Positions 1-11,927 of a stretch of 64,000 bases of DNA are shown here, piece after piece. A program made the position numbers and the translations under genes. Below the pieces are notes generated by a model, which saw only the letters and a list, made by a program, of their open reading frames with translations, was not told where the DNA came from and did no database searches. Position 1 is the first letter of the stretch; the number at the start of each line of letters is the position of its first letter. The stretch is from Hirsutella rhossiliensis. Its lineage: Eukaryota > Ascomycota > Sordariomycetes > Hypocreales > Ophiocordycipitaceae. Location of the stretch: contig NW_025408678.1 of assembly GCF_020360975.1 (NCBI RefSeq), forward strand, positions 2,418,001 through 2,482,000, in the 5' to 3' direction.

Positions 1-1335
1 TGGGCCTGTGCCACTTTTCTTCGCCTTCTATCACCTATCCTTTCATTTCGCCCTGTATATTCCAAAACATGGAGAAATACCGCAAGAGGGAGACCGAGGA
101 TGGACGAGAGAGAGCGCGGCCGGTCCGTTGGCGTCGCAAGTTAGTCCCCGACAAGGCAGTTCCCCTTGCCGAATCGTTTTCGTGGGACGCTGCGAGTTTC
201 CGGCTTGATTATCGACGGCGTCTTTCGTCTGATTCCTTTTGGTCACGTCTGCCTTCCAGTTTCCCCCCAAGCCGAATTCGTGCACTTTGCCCGGACCCTT
301 CACGTCCCCATTATCAAGATAAAGTCGGGGATCGTTCTTTGCCAAGGGATCGCTTGCACACACTGTCGCATCAAGGTACTAGTCCGTAATCTTTGTCGCC
401 CCATCTTCCATGAGTGGAAGCGAACCAGTCGAGCCGGTGGGAGACCAGGCAGGCCGTAACTAGCCGTATCGCAAGTAGCCATGACTTGAGCAAACAGGTC
501 TCAGATTCCCTGCCTGGCTGGCTCTCCGAGTGCCTAGCATGGACGGAGGCAGCCGAGCATGAAGCCGCAACGAGACGTGTAGAGGTCTCGGTCCAAAACA
601 AGTAGCCCAGGGCTGTCTGGGAGGGGGTTTTTCTTTGTTGAGAATAACATAGGGCATCCACCTACGCCTCGAGGCCGATGTAGCCCGGCCCCCTGGCCGT
701 CACCAGATCGTCCTCCGGTCTTTGGCTCGTTGACGCGAGCCCTCGAATCAGTATGTCGTAGCATAAGAGGCCTCCCCCACGGATTCCTCGCCGCCGCCGT
801 GCTTCACACCAACTTTGGCGACGCCTCGAAACACCCTTGGACCTGCCGGGGCGCACAAGGCTGGAAAGATATTTCAAGCCTTGGCTGGTTCACCGCGGCA
901 GTCAAATGGTAATCCGCCGTCGGTTCACTCCATTCGCCCTAAGCGGTCAAGGGCCCGTCAACAAGTTCCCCTCTCTCTTGGTTCCACACTTGGAACTTAC
1001 TACTCTTTTTGTTTGGTGGTTTCAGCCTTTTCCGTTCTTGCTGAGTTTCTAAATCGGGAAGCGCTATGATTCAACATAGCCGCCCGACGATGACGGTGCT
1101 TGCCGCTTGACTTTCGGTCTTCTGCCGAGCCGCGGCAGCTCCAGGCGAGACACCTGCGGACCCAGGGGCTAGTGTCTGCCCAAGCTTTTAGCCCAAGACG
1201 TCATAGGCCGGGCCAAGAAAAGGACGGACCTGGCGGCTGCCAACCCTTGCGGGCGATTATGCTGTCGCTCTTTAGGGCAGTGCTCGCTTTCAGTCCAGGA
1301 AAGTCCGGGTCGACCTGTATCTCTCCCCTGTCAAG
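1..1335. other. left-edge stretch without a recognised gene
   Basis: Open frames here are short, overlap one another on both strands and show no recognisable domain or fungal intron pattern. The right part should be the 3' flank of the transporter gene that ends at 1336. An exon of a gene lying outside the window cannot be excluded. Confidence 0.5.
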
Positions 1336-3110
1336 TTACACGGTGTACATATACCGCGGGCTGTCGTCTCCCAGCTCCTCGAGCTCCTCCTCCTTCATCC
1401 GCCTGTGCTCATCGCTCAGCTGCGCCCCCGCGCGTCTCTTGTTCTCCCGCCGGTACCAGAGCCACATGAGGCTGTAGATGGTGATCCCTAGGGCCACCAT
1501 GCTCAGCGTCACTCCGTGACCGCGCGTGTACCGTGGGGCGTCTCCCTTGGGGCTGCCGGACGCGAGCGACCCGTTAGCATTCGGACCTCGAGAGCAGACC
1601 TTTGGCAGGTGACAGTCAATGATGAGAGGTGAAGACGCACTAGATGAAGGCGGACAAAATGCCAGAACAGTTGCCGAGGGTAAGTTGCAGCCCGGTGGCG
1701 GTAGTGCGTTTGCCGTATCGCGGAGTGTTGTTGGGTAACTAATCAACATAGCAGACCAGGCGTCCTTTTGTCAGTCTTGTTGCGCTCAAGGCCGACCATC
1801 AAAGGGCACTTTGATAGAACCAAAGGAAACCCAGACTTACCCAGGCCAGCGGCAGCCCAACGACGACGTAGAGCCCGCCCGCTATCAAGAAGCAGGCAAA
1901 GTAGTGCACCGCCGGCGCCACGTCGGACATGAGAACGGCGTAGCCGATGACACTTACGGCCCCAAAGACGACGCAGAAGACGCCTCGCATCTGCAGCCGG
2001 TCCGAGGCCAGCGCTGTCACCATGTATACGGTTGCACCCAGGAAGTAGCACGGCACCGTCAGCAGCTGTACCTGAGCGATGGTCCAGGTGCCGAGGTCGT
2101 TGATGATGGTGGGCAAAAATGTTGAGAATCCTGTCGGCGCCTGGTCAGTCAACTTCTTGGACTCATGCTCGAGGGTCCTAACCATAGAGCATCGTATCGA
2201 CGCCAAACTGAGCCGCGGAAAAGGCCCAGATCTTCCAATCGGTGAAGGCTTTGTTCATATCGGCGCGGCTAAACTCCTGGCTTGAGCGGGTACTCCCGTA
2301 CTCGCCCCTGCTCCGCGCCTGCATGAGGGCCCTCTCGCGGTCGTCGAGGAAGTAGGCCGTCTGGCCGTCGTTGGGGAGGGCAAAGTACGTAACTGCGCCG
2401 AGGAAGATGCAGGGTAGGCCCTCGATAATGAGGATCCAGCGCCAGCCGTGCATGCCGCGCACGCCGTCGAGGTGGCCGATGCCGTAGGCCAGCAGACCAC
2501 CAAGGGCGCCGGCGACGGCGGCGCTGACAAAGAGATAACCAACGCGCAGGGCCAGCTCGCGCTTGGTGTAGAAGAGGGTCAGGTAGACGTTGAGGCCCGG
2601 GAACAGGCCGGCCTCGAGGGCGCCGAGCAGCAGGCGGCAGGCGAGCAGGCCGGCGTAGGACTGGACAAGGCCGCTGAGGGTGGCGACGAGGCCCCACGAG
2701 ACGACGATGAAGGCAATCCAGCGGCGCGGGGTGAAGAGCTTGAGCACTAGGTTGGAGGGCACCTCGAAGGCGATGTAGGTGACGAAGAGGATGCTGACGG
2801 CGACTTGGAACTGCGTCGGCGACAGGCCCAGGTCGGACTCGAGCTTGTAGAGACGCGCGTTGCCAATGTTGACTCTGGGGGAGTGTTAGCCTTGGCTCTT
2901 CTTGGGTCATGACGGCGAACTAAGATGATGGAAGAGACAGTACCGGTCGAGGAAGCTAAACAGGTACAGAGTCATGACCAGGGGGATGATGTGGATGTCG
3001 AGCTTTTTCAGCAGCCTCCTCTCGTCGACGCCATAGTCTGCCGGCTCCGCAGCTGCACTCGACTCTTGCACCGTCTTTCTGCCTTCGGTTGGCGACGGCG
3101 TCTCCCTCAT
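1336..3110 (-). CDS. MFS transporter, Dal5/allantoate permease (anion:cation symporter) family
   Basis: Predicted plasma-membrane permease that probably imports an organic anion or nitrogen compound by proton symport; the substrate cannot be read from sequence. Five exons by splice consensus: 3110-2944, 2874-2183, 2130-1841, 1738-1641 and 1552-1336, giving 487 aa. The frame continues across every junction. The start is the first in-frame ATG, giving MRETPSPTEGRK. Family signs are the hydrophilic N-terminus followed by DIHIIPLVMTLYLFSFLDR, then VNIGNARLYKLESDLGL, a helix-2/4 stretch with GALEAGLFPG, and the late NNTPRYGKRTTATG motif followed by APRYTRGH in the last exon. About 12 membrane segments are expected. 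The C-terminal tail is charged (RRMKEEELEEL). All features match the Dal5 family; the exact substrate is inference. The gene stands alone, with no pathway partner beside it. Confidence 0.85.
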
Positions 3111-4279
3111 GATGACAGCCCTCACTCGAAGCCTCGCCCCGGACGAGCAAAGCAAAAATAGTCCTACCGACACTCGCGAACCGCTATGAGACGTCGTCCA
3201 AGCGGGGCCCTTTGGTCCGCCCGTCTCTCTCCGCGGTTGGTTGGGCCGTGTGTTTTTGCTATGGCAGCCTCTTGTGGAGGCCAAGGAACCAACAATCAAG
3301 CTTTCCGCGATGTCGTTCTCGTCGTCGTCGGCGCCGAGGCTGCGAGAGGTATGTTCAGTACCCACCCCGCGCGCGAGCAAAGACAGAAAGAGGCCGCTGA
3401 TGACGGAGACTAAAAGCTCACGAAGAAAAAATCCTCCCCCGAGGATATCGGTCCCCCGCCCTGTGGATGTCTCCGCAAATTATACGGATAACTTAGTATC
3501 TTAGCCGAGAGGCGAACCGGGAAGAGCAGACACGGAAAGAAGGAAAGCGTAATGAATCAGCGGCAAGGGAAAAGGGCAGGGTCCGTTGTTGTTTCCCGGA
3601 ATGTACATGCAACACTACGATGAGCGTGAAGATACTTGCAGATTGCGGGGCGGTCGGCCCGTTGCGCATGTACCTCGCCAACGGGACTGCTGCCACTTGA
3701 TTGGACGCTTTGTTTTTCTCGGCACCAATGCGTCATCGAGGCCCGAAAGCGCCCCGTCATGGTACTACGGTGAATCGTTCAATGGACTTTAGGCTCCCGA
3801 GCCCTGATCCACACAGCGGCAACGGCCAAACGCTCATGTCCGTCCGACGTTGGCCACGCGCTGGCCACGCGCTGGCCAAAAGTCAAAGTGGCAGCCTTCG
3901 TTCGCCTACGTCGCAGAGGCTAAAATCCATGCCTTCTTTAGTTTAATTATTAATTACCCTCAATGGGTTTTTGTTTCCTATGTAAAGAGGTATCGTCCCA
4001 GCCCAGCCGTTTCTCTTCCCACTGCCCCTTGCACAAAAAGGGAACAAGGCGCCAAGTGCTTGCCGCGCCCTCATCTCCACCTTCGTGGCCCCGGCTATTC
4101 ATACATACAGAAAGAGCTGCTGCTATCATACAGTCCCTTGTACCGAGGAAGGCTCTCTCTCGCCTCATCCGTGCCCCTTGCATCAATAAAACCGCCCCGT
4201 GCGTGATGTGCGTTGTCGCCATCAAGTCTTCGGTCATTGGATCCTTCCTTCCCGCACTCAATCCGGCACGCCGCTTCAA
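3111..4279. other. intergenic region between transporter start and wall-sensor stop
   Basis: Holds the transporter promoter and the sensor 3' flank. Near 3850-3878 the 11-mer tggccacgcgc is directly repeated. An AT-rich patch (taattattaatta) lies near 3943-3957. No convincing reading frame is seen. Confidence 0.5.
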
Positions 4280-5713
4280 CTACCGATAGCTTTGCGTGGG
4301 CATCTCGTACACGGGTCCGCTATGATGGCTCATGACTGGTTGCCCGTCAATCTCGGCGGCACCCGGATTGTTCCACGCCGCCGCCGCCGCGCTGTCGTTG
4401 CCCAACTCGGCAGTTTCGGGCGTCAACGGGCTGACAATGGACGAGTTGCCGGGTGTCGGGTGGCGCGGCAGTTGGTTGTCACCCGCCGTGCTATTTCGGT
4501 GCTGCTGCTGCTGGCTCAGGGTCGTGTTGCGGCTCGGAGTGTAGGCGGCGCCGTAGGGGGTCAGGTTGTTGGCGTAGCCCGCGCGGCCATCCCCCATGGC
4601 CGTGCCGCGGTACCCCTCGACACTGCCGCCGGGCTTGTGTTGGCTGTGGCTGGGGGCTAGATAGCCGCCGGCCGACGTCGACTCGGACATGTGCTGCGAG
4701 CCGGAGCCACGGCCGCCGGGCCCACCCACAGGCACCTCGGAGGCGCCCATAAAGTCGTCGTGAACCGGCTTGGGGCTCTTGCGGCGGCGGAGAAAGCACA
4801 AGGCGGCAGCGCCGATGAGGGCCAGGGCGCCGATGCCCGCGCCAACGCCGATGCCCGCCTTGGCGCCCGTCGACAGCCCGTCGCCGCTTGCTCCGGATGC
4901 TCCGGATGCTCCGCTGCCACCATCGCTGCCGGGAACTTCAGTCGGCGTTCCCTCGACCAAGGACGTCACACGAGTCGAAGTGACGGCGAGGGTGCTTGTG
5001 ACTGTGACTGTAGTCCGGGCATTGGGCTGGTCCGTTTGAGTGACGACGATGGTGGTGAGGCTGTTCTCCAAGGAGAAGGAGGTGGCAGTGGCGGTGGCGG
5101 TGACGCGACGGTTGGCTGACGCGGTGGACGTGACATACTGGGTGGAGGTTGCCCGCTTGGCGAGCAGGTTAAGTCGCGGTGCGTCTTGGTCGTCGTCGTC
5201 GTCGTCGTCGTCGTCACCCGTGCCTGAGCTGACAGGAGCGCGAGTGGGTACAGCTTCGACTTGAGCGGGAGTGGCGAGCCGGGGCGCCGTCGGGGGGTCG
5301 AGGGCGCGCCTCCGGTTCTGGTCGACGGGGACGGTCGACGTCTCGAAGACGGTCGAGGTGGCGGTTGCCTGGGACCCGGTGATGGACCCGGTGATGGTGG
5401 CGGTGGAGAAGACAGTCGAGACGGTCGTAGTGGTGGAAGTGACGGTGGTCCATTGTGTCGTGGTCGAGACGGCGCCCGAGGTGACGGTGATGGTTGAGGT
5501 GATGGTGACATCGCCGCCGCCTCCTCCACCAGCACCTGGGCCAGGGTTAGGGCTAACGGGGGCCGATGTCGCGGGCGGCGTGTCGTCCGAGGTGACGGGA
5601 GGGCGGGCTGGCGGGCTGGCCGACGTGGCTCTGTTCTGGCGGGCGAAGAGGTGGACGTCGGCGCGGGCGACGCCTAGCAGCGCGCCGAGGACGAGCCCCA
5701 GGGGGAGCCTCAT
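4280..5713 (-). CDS. Mid2/Wsc-like Ser/Thr-rich single-pass membrane protein (putative cell-wall stress sensor)
   Basis: Single-exon protein of 477 aa. It starts with a signal peptide (MRLPLGLVLGALLGVARA, residues 1-18). An extracellular part very rich in Ser, Thr and Val follows (about 25-260; likely O-mannosylated), interrupted by an Asp run at about 167-175. A Ser/Gly/Ala hinge precedes one membrane helix at about 284-307, then a basic stop-transfer sequence (LRRRKSPKP). The roughly 165-residue cytoplasmic tail is rich in Gly, Ser, Gln and His. This arrangement is that of fungal wall-integrity sensors of the Mid2 type. There is no Cys-rich WSC domain, so it is not a canonical Wsc protein. 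A role in signalling wall stress is inferred from architecture only. The start is the first ATG and gives a good signal peptide. Confidence 0.75.
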   Translation of the reverse strand: MRLPLGLVLGALLGVARADVHLFARQNRATSASPPARPPVTSDDTPPATSAPVSPNPGPGAGGGGGGDVTITSTITVTSGAVSTTTQWTTVTSTTTTVSTVFSTATITGSITGSQATATSTVFETSTVPVDQNRRRALDPPTAPRLATPAQVEAVPTRAPVSSGTGDDDDDDDDDQDAPRLNLLAKRATSTQYVTSTASANRRVTATATATSFSLENSLTTIVVTQTDQPNARTTVTVTSTLAVTSTRVTSLVEGTPTEVPGSDGGSGASGASGASGDGLSTGAKAGIGVGAGIGALALIGAAALCFLRRRKSPKPVHDDFMGASEVPVGGPGGRGSGSQHMSESTSAGGYLAPSHSQHKPGGSVEGYRGTAMGDGRAGYANNLTPYGAAYTPSRNTTLSQQQQHRNSTAGDNQLPRHPTPGNSSIVSPLTPETAELGNDSAAAAAWNNPGAAEIDGQPVMSHHSGPVYEMPTQSYR

Positions 5714-8560
5714 CCTGCGGGCGGGCGGTGGAAATGGTGATTGCGCAGACGGAGTTGGAGCCTCGACGGCTTCGGGGGGTGAGGTCTCGCTCGCTCAAGT
5801 TGGTGGACGGTTTTGTCGGGGCGGCGTTCGGACAGACGGTGGGGGGGACGATAAAAGGGGGACGAGGGGCACGGCGCAGTTCGTCACCGCGGATTAAAGA
5901 AGCAGTCCGTCCCTACCTCGGTGCCGAAGAAGACGGCGGCGGCACGGCACAAGACGTAAACAAAATGAAGAATAAATGACGGGGGCGAAACGAGTGAAGA
6001 ATCGGGGTCGAGCAACGGTTCTGGTTTGCGTGTGGAAAGTAAACTGGGGACGACCAGGAAGGAGGGAGGGGAGTTGTTGTGTCTTGCGGCCGACGGGTAC
6101 TGTAGAAGGGGGGACCCTCCTCTGCTCGTGGGCCCAGAATAGGTAGGCAGGAACCTAACTAACTAACCATAACTTACCCCAGGCGGCAGGACCTACAGAG
6201 CCTCTCCGGGCCGACACTGGGCAGTACCTGTCTGTGCCTTTCAGTGCTCTCTGCCCACAGAGCCATTGCATTCTTGAAAAACCGGCGTTATTGTGCGCTC
6301 CCTAGATCTCGTGCCATCCAAGGCACGCCGTCGAAGCGGTAATACTTGGACGCTGCCGGGCCACTGGCCAAGCATCTGGAGGGCACATGCCGAGTACTCC
6401 GTACTGTAACTGTACATGCAGTGCGCACGCGCAGCGAGGGGCACGTGCACGCAAATTGCACTGGTTGGTGGTACCTACTTAGCGTCGGGGTAGCACGGCA
6501 TTAGCGGCCACGAGCCCGAGGTATCTGCTGCAAGTCCCTGGAGCAAGTCCCTGCTGCAAGTCCCCGGAGCACATACGCGCGGCACAAGCGAGGGAGGCCG
6601 ACTTTGCAGAGGGGCGTGATTCAACCTTTTTCCTAGTGTATATCAACACTCGCCCGTCGCCCGTCTTTTTATTATTGTCTACCAGGACTAATCAGTTTTG
6701 ACGTATACGAGATGCAAGCAAGTTCTATTTTTGGCCCCGGCGGTGCGGCCACTCGTCTTTTGCGACGGTATCCGTACGGGTACGTACCTGTATTCCATCA
6801 GACAGACGGACAGACGGACAGACAGACAGACAGACATTGAGCGCCGGTTGCTGCCGTGATCACCCCCGGCCTGCCTGCCATGCATGGCGCGCTCCCCAAA
6901 CGATGCAGCAGCAACAGCAGCAGCAGCCGCAGCAGCCTGCATGAACCGGATGGTCCTTGTTGACATGACATGCACAGAGCCGAGGTTCCAACACACTCAC
7001 CATCAACAAGCCGGGCAATCTCGTCGTCGAGAATTACAAGTTACTCCCGCGGGGCCCGCAATTTCCCTACGCCAACCACGCCAGTGTCCGTCATAGGGCC
7101 CTCCGAGGTATAACCTACCAACCAGCCAGGGACACCCCGTCGAGCACTGGCCAGGAACAGGAGACGCTCCGAAGCATCCGGCCCCGGCCCCTCCTCCTTC
7201 TCCTCCTCCTCCTCCTCCTCCATCCACCCTCTTTCTCTTTGTTTACTCGACGTGTTGTTCAACCCAAGATGATGGTGACGACGATGGCGACCATGATGAT
7301 GGCGGCGTCTTTGATTCCCCTCCTCTCCTTCACCCCAGCTAGCGCCATCGCCTCCACCTGGAACCAGAGATCTCAATCCTGACCGCCACATGCGATGGCT
7401 GATCCGAGTCGTGCCGCAATCCTCTACGCTTGCGCTTTGCTCTGCCCCTCTATTACCGAGTACTGTACCTACCTACTCCCTACTTCGCCCCAAGTGTCAA
7501 AGGCAACCCCCCCCCCCCTTCCTCCCCAGATAAAAGAGCACGCAAGGAATGGAAGCCCCGTGAATACCCCAACGCCGAGCATTGGAAAAGAAAGAGAAAG
7601 TGGGCCAGATCCATGCCTCGTATCCGGAGAAAACTCAGAGCCCCGAGTCATGTCGCCCCTATAGTTATGTAATGTACATACGGGGGCCCGGGCCTGGCCG
7701 AGACAAGCCTCGCTCACCGTGCCCGCGTCATGACTGCCCTTCCCGAGACCTTGGGCGTCCCTTTACTGTGACGCCGACCCTCGAACCCCTCCTCTGTTCG
7801 ACCTTGTCCCGCTCCTTCACAGAGAGACCCCTGATGTGATGAGTCCAGGGTGACTTTGCAGCCAACGTCACAGCCCCTACAACCGCCCGACCGGCATGCC
7901 GGCCTGCCCCTCGCAAGGGTAGCATCCGGAGCGCCAACCTGGCCTCGCCCATTGATTGGGTGGCCGCAGACCCGTGCACAGCCGCCAGCTTAATTATGCG
8001 TGCCTCATGCGAGTCGAGCTGCGGGCTACCATCAAGGCCGCTTTCCCCTTTGCGTGGCCTCATGGGGTTGGTAGATCTCGCCCGTTGTGTTACCATGCGA
8101 AGCCTGTTGACTGGGAATGTTTTTAATAGGACCGTTTCGCGCCCGATGTTGGCGAGCGCCTGCAGTGTGGGGCACCGGGCGCAATTTGACATGATTTCCT
8201 CTCAATACAAGCTGCGGAACCAGCTAATTACATCATCATCGTTCGTCAAAGCCTGGATAGGAGGGAAAACAAACAAACAGAAGAGACATCGTCAAAGATC
8301 ATAGCCATCATGTCGCTCCCCCTGGGACCGTCCACCTTGACTTCCCCCGTCACAACTCCAACCAGCCAAGTCCATCTCGGAGCACGCCATAAAGTCGCCC
8401 TTGGTTGCCTGGACAAGAGAAGCCTCATCGTCTAAGGAGTTGGCAAGCTCAGCGTGTGAGAGCCAGCCGAGGCCTCAAGTGAAAGCTTGAGCGCCATCGC
8501 ACCGCCATTTGATCTGTCCAGACAGCACCAGCCTCGTTGAACGCCATTGCCTTCCTGGTC
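5714..8560. other. 2.8 kb gene-free stretch upstream of the wall sensor
   Basis: Between the sensor start and the end of the Nta1-like gene. It contains purine/pyrimidine-rich tracts, a direct repeat of ctgcaagtccc near 6528-6572, a gacagacg-type simple repeat near 6800-6836, CAG-rich sequence near 6905-6940 and a tcctcc run near 7195-7222. Short frames in all phases look random. No tRNA or other RNA gene was recognised. Confidence 0.5.
6800..6836. repeat. gacagacg/gacagaca simple repeat
   Basis: Short tandem run of gacagacg and gaca units, about 37 bp, in intergenic DNA. Seen directly; no function is implied. Confidence 0.8.
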
Positions 8561-11500
8561 TCAGGCAACTTGACCTTCAACGCAGTGCACAATGGCCGAG
8601 CCTTTGCTGTCAGACTCCCCTACAGCCAACGGGCATGGGTTGCAATCGTCTAGCAAAAGTACCATAGCTTTCGGCGTAGTAGGACACGATGAGTAGACGT
8701 GTTCTGGCGATTGTCTCCCAATGGCCCCTATCTGAGGCGGATCGATGGTCAGTTGGTAGTGTTCCATGTCTGCGCCGTCGTCACTGGCTCTCCGAGCTCT
8801 CCGGCTCACGTCTCCGTGGCCCGATAGCGCCGCCCTGAAGTTGTGGGCTCCTCGATTTACTTCCACCATTTCTCTCACAGGAGCATTTCGCGGATCCGCG
8901 GGTGGGGATGTCGAGCGATTCACAATCATCGACTCTCTCAAATATGGCGCCGAAAGCGCGTCATCACCTTCATCTGAAGCCTGCCCCGCTGAGAAAGCCT
9001 GCCTGCCATGAACAGGGCAGTTGGGGCAGACGATGGCCTCGACCCTCTCAAACTCTTCGCCGCCGGGGCCCACAGAAGGCCGGCGTCTGGATCGAGACCC
9101 TGGTCCATGGGAGGAGCGCCTGTCACTGTAGCCGTCTTGTGTGTGTGCACTTGGCTTGCGGAGTCTCCTGTGGAGGACTGCGTTGCGCGTCGAGTCGGCC
9201 GATGACGCTCTTTCAGAAACGCGAAAAGCCCCATCCGAAAGTATCGGCGGCACCTTTGGCACAGGTTGCCTTCCGCGACTAGTAGCCCTGCTGGCGCTGT
9301 AACCTGTCGCCCAAGGTCCAGTCGCTTGGAAACTGCCCGCAATGTTCGTCATGGAGTTGCTTCGGTTTTGATGACCCATGCGTGACATGGGCCGATAGCG
9401 TCGACGATGGTCTGGACATACTGCCTCTCGGGACGGTGATCCTCGTTCAGACAGTATGCTCGGGCTGGCAGCAATTGGAATTGTCTGAAAGTCACGGTAA
9501 AAGTCAGCAGGATCGCTTGGGCGGCTGCGACTGCAGTTCCTAGACTTTGGCGACGCAGGCCGCTCAGGGATTGGAGTGCCCCAAGAGGCTTCCTGGGGCG
9601 TTTCATTGGCCAACTCTGCACGTTGAGGCGTCTGTTTCCCTGAATGAGATGCCGTTTCCAAAGCGTCATGCTGATCAGAGGCCGAATTTGATCTTTCTCT
9701 CATAAGTGGCCAGCTGGCACTCTGTGACGTCGAAGGTCCCGAGTTGGTGGAAGCTTCCATTTCCTTTGAGGGCATTTTTGGTTTCTCATTAACGTTACTG
9801 GCTCGATCAGACTGTGTTGAAGAGCCATTCACCATGGCCGAATGTGCGCTTGTGGTCCAGCCAACCTGGTGGGCCATTGAACTCCTGCCATGATGACCCT
9901 CCGATGCCGTGTCGACAAGTCCGGCTATGGACGCCAGCACGACATTCCCTGTGGATGACTCGGACGTTCTTGCGAAAGAAGTCCCCGTTTCAGGCTCTGG
10001 TGGTACAGGTGTTCGGAAAAGATTCTCTGGAGGCCGCCAGAACCAGCGAGGCGATCTCATTGAGGAGTCCTTGGAGGACAATCTTTGTCTTGGGGTATCA
10101 CTTTCGTAAGAGCTCGTCATATGGCCGTCGTACGCGAATCTGTCGCCACGGAATGCGCTCATGCGATACGAGCTTAGAGTAGCGCCGCTGTGTGGGTAAG
10201 GCGTGCTATCCTCGGGGGGCCGAGGGTTGGACTTGACCGTCATTGTTGAAGCCTCCGATCCGTTAGACTTTATCGATTGCATGGAACGTGCCGACATCTG
10301 AGAAGCTGCGCTGGATGGATGGTCGGGATTGTAGGGTTGAGGCAGTCCATAAGGCGAGTCAGGTATTTTCAGTCGAGGACGGACTGCCATGGGCGTCGGA
10401 CTGGGTGCCGACGGTGTTGGAATGTTGGCATTGTCGGTTTCTGGGGGGTCGAGAGGCATGCTTTCCAGCATCAAATCCAGACGTTTCGGAATAGTCCTCC
10501 GACTCTTAACTCCATCTCTCTTCCGATCGGATGAATGGCTTGAGGAAGGAGATGATGTTGGGTGCGGAAAGTGTGACTGACTCGACCGGCAATTCACTGG
10601 AGTCCTTGCGGGCCCGTCTTTTCCCTCGTGTTGAGGGATTTCATTGTTTACAGAGCTGGACGAGGAGCAAGATCGGTTTGTATGGCCGGGCGAGTTTGAC
10701 TTTGATGTGTCCTGTTCCCCATTCACTTGCCGGGACTCAGACACGACTTGGACACTTGGGCCTGCATTGCCTTGGGGTCCAGTAGAGAAGCTGCGGGACG
10801 GGTTCGTCTTTCCCTGCTCCTCTTGTCGTAGTCCGTAGCTCGATTCAGGCTGATAAATCAGCTTCGCGTAGGGAGCGTCGTTGGTGTCCACGACCAGCAG
10901 CTCCTTCTCGCCGCGACCTAGCAGCCCGTAGACCTTGACCTCGCCGTCCTGGATACCGATGACGGCACTTGTTCCGGCGTAAGTCGTATCGTCTTCAGTA
11001 CCAGCACGATTGCAGAAGACGACGATGATTTCTTCTTGGTTGCCGGAGCGGATGAGGGGCTCCAGTCGGGTTACCCAATAAGTCAGGGTGTCCATGTCTG
11101 GCTCGTTTGGCTTTCGCGTAAAACGCCGGCGGTCTTCCAAGGTTGGCCAAGCCATAGACACAATAACCAGATTCTACTCGACCTCTAGCACGTGGAAGGC
11201 AAACTCGAAAGCATGCCAAGGCGCTTCGAATTTATACGGACTGCAAAGGTGTCAGTCAAGTCAGATTCCTGTGGAGACAGGGCCACGCCATACTTGATAT
11301 CCATGCCTGCGGTGTAAAATTAGCATGCTGTAGAGGAAAACGAGGCATATGATGGTCCTACCGATTCCAATCGAGGTGTTTCCCAGACCAGGAATAAAGC
11401 CGTCATGGAAGCCACGGCCTTCAAGCGCCCAAGTCTTGTCGGTGTGATATAGAAACGATTTCCGGTGGTTGACAATTGTCTCACCGTCTCCGTTGACAAC

Positions 11501-11927
11501 AATGACCGAGTTGTAGTACTCGGGACCAGTAGGCCATTTGGGAGCAACGTCTACCTTTTCTGGGTATCCAGCCGTGACGATGCAGTTGTACTTGAGCGCG
11601 GTAGTTCGAGCCCAGAGAGCTGTGATGCCGGAGCCTGAGGGTTCTAGGAAAGGGGAGATGTCCTGGAGCGACTTAAAATTGTAGCCTTTTTTGCCAGGTC
11701 AGCAGGGCGGAAACACGGTATGGCTGTCAAATATGACGAAAAGAAGACGCAAACCGATCAGACGGGCAACCAAACCACCACTTACCCGTGAAGGCCAGCT
11801 CGGGCAAAACTAGCAGATCCAAATCCGACTCATCTGGGCTCGCTTTGGAGAGGACAGCATCGGCGCGGTTGAGGTTGTTGTCAATATCGGCCACATGGGG
11901 CGCAAACTGCAGACATCCGATCTTCAT
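8561..11927 (-). pseudogene. Nta1-like protein N-terminal amidase (nitrilase superfamily), with catalytic Cys-to-Gly change and in-frame TAG
   Basis: Intact homologues deamidate N-terminal Asn or Gln of proteins in the Arg/N-degron pathway. Proposed exons are 11927-11786, 11685-11362, a 13-nt exon 11306-11294, and 11240-8561. The frame begins MKIGCLQFAP, with the catalytic Glu at residue 43 (LPELAF) and the catalytic Lys at 123 (HRKSFL). The nucleophile position, normally ICMDxxPYKF, reads IGMDINPYKF, so residue 156 is Gly, formed across the exon 2/3 junction. Codon 182 (11176-11174) is TAG. Just beyond it the family frame resumes with NLVIVSMAW and continues uninterrupted through the domain end into a long Ser/Pro-rich tail, to 1052 codons in total. 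The first ATG after the stop is at 11155. Other frames, codon use and splice sites look intact. Options are a recent pseudogene, an assembly error, or recoding by mRNA editing. Confidence 0.75.
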
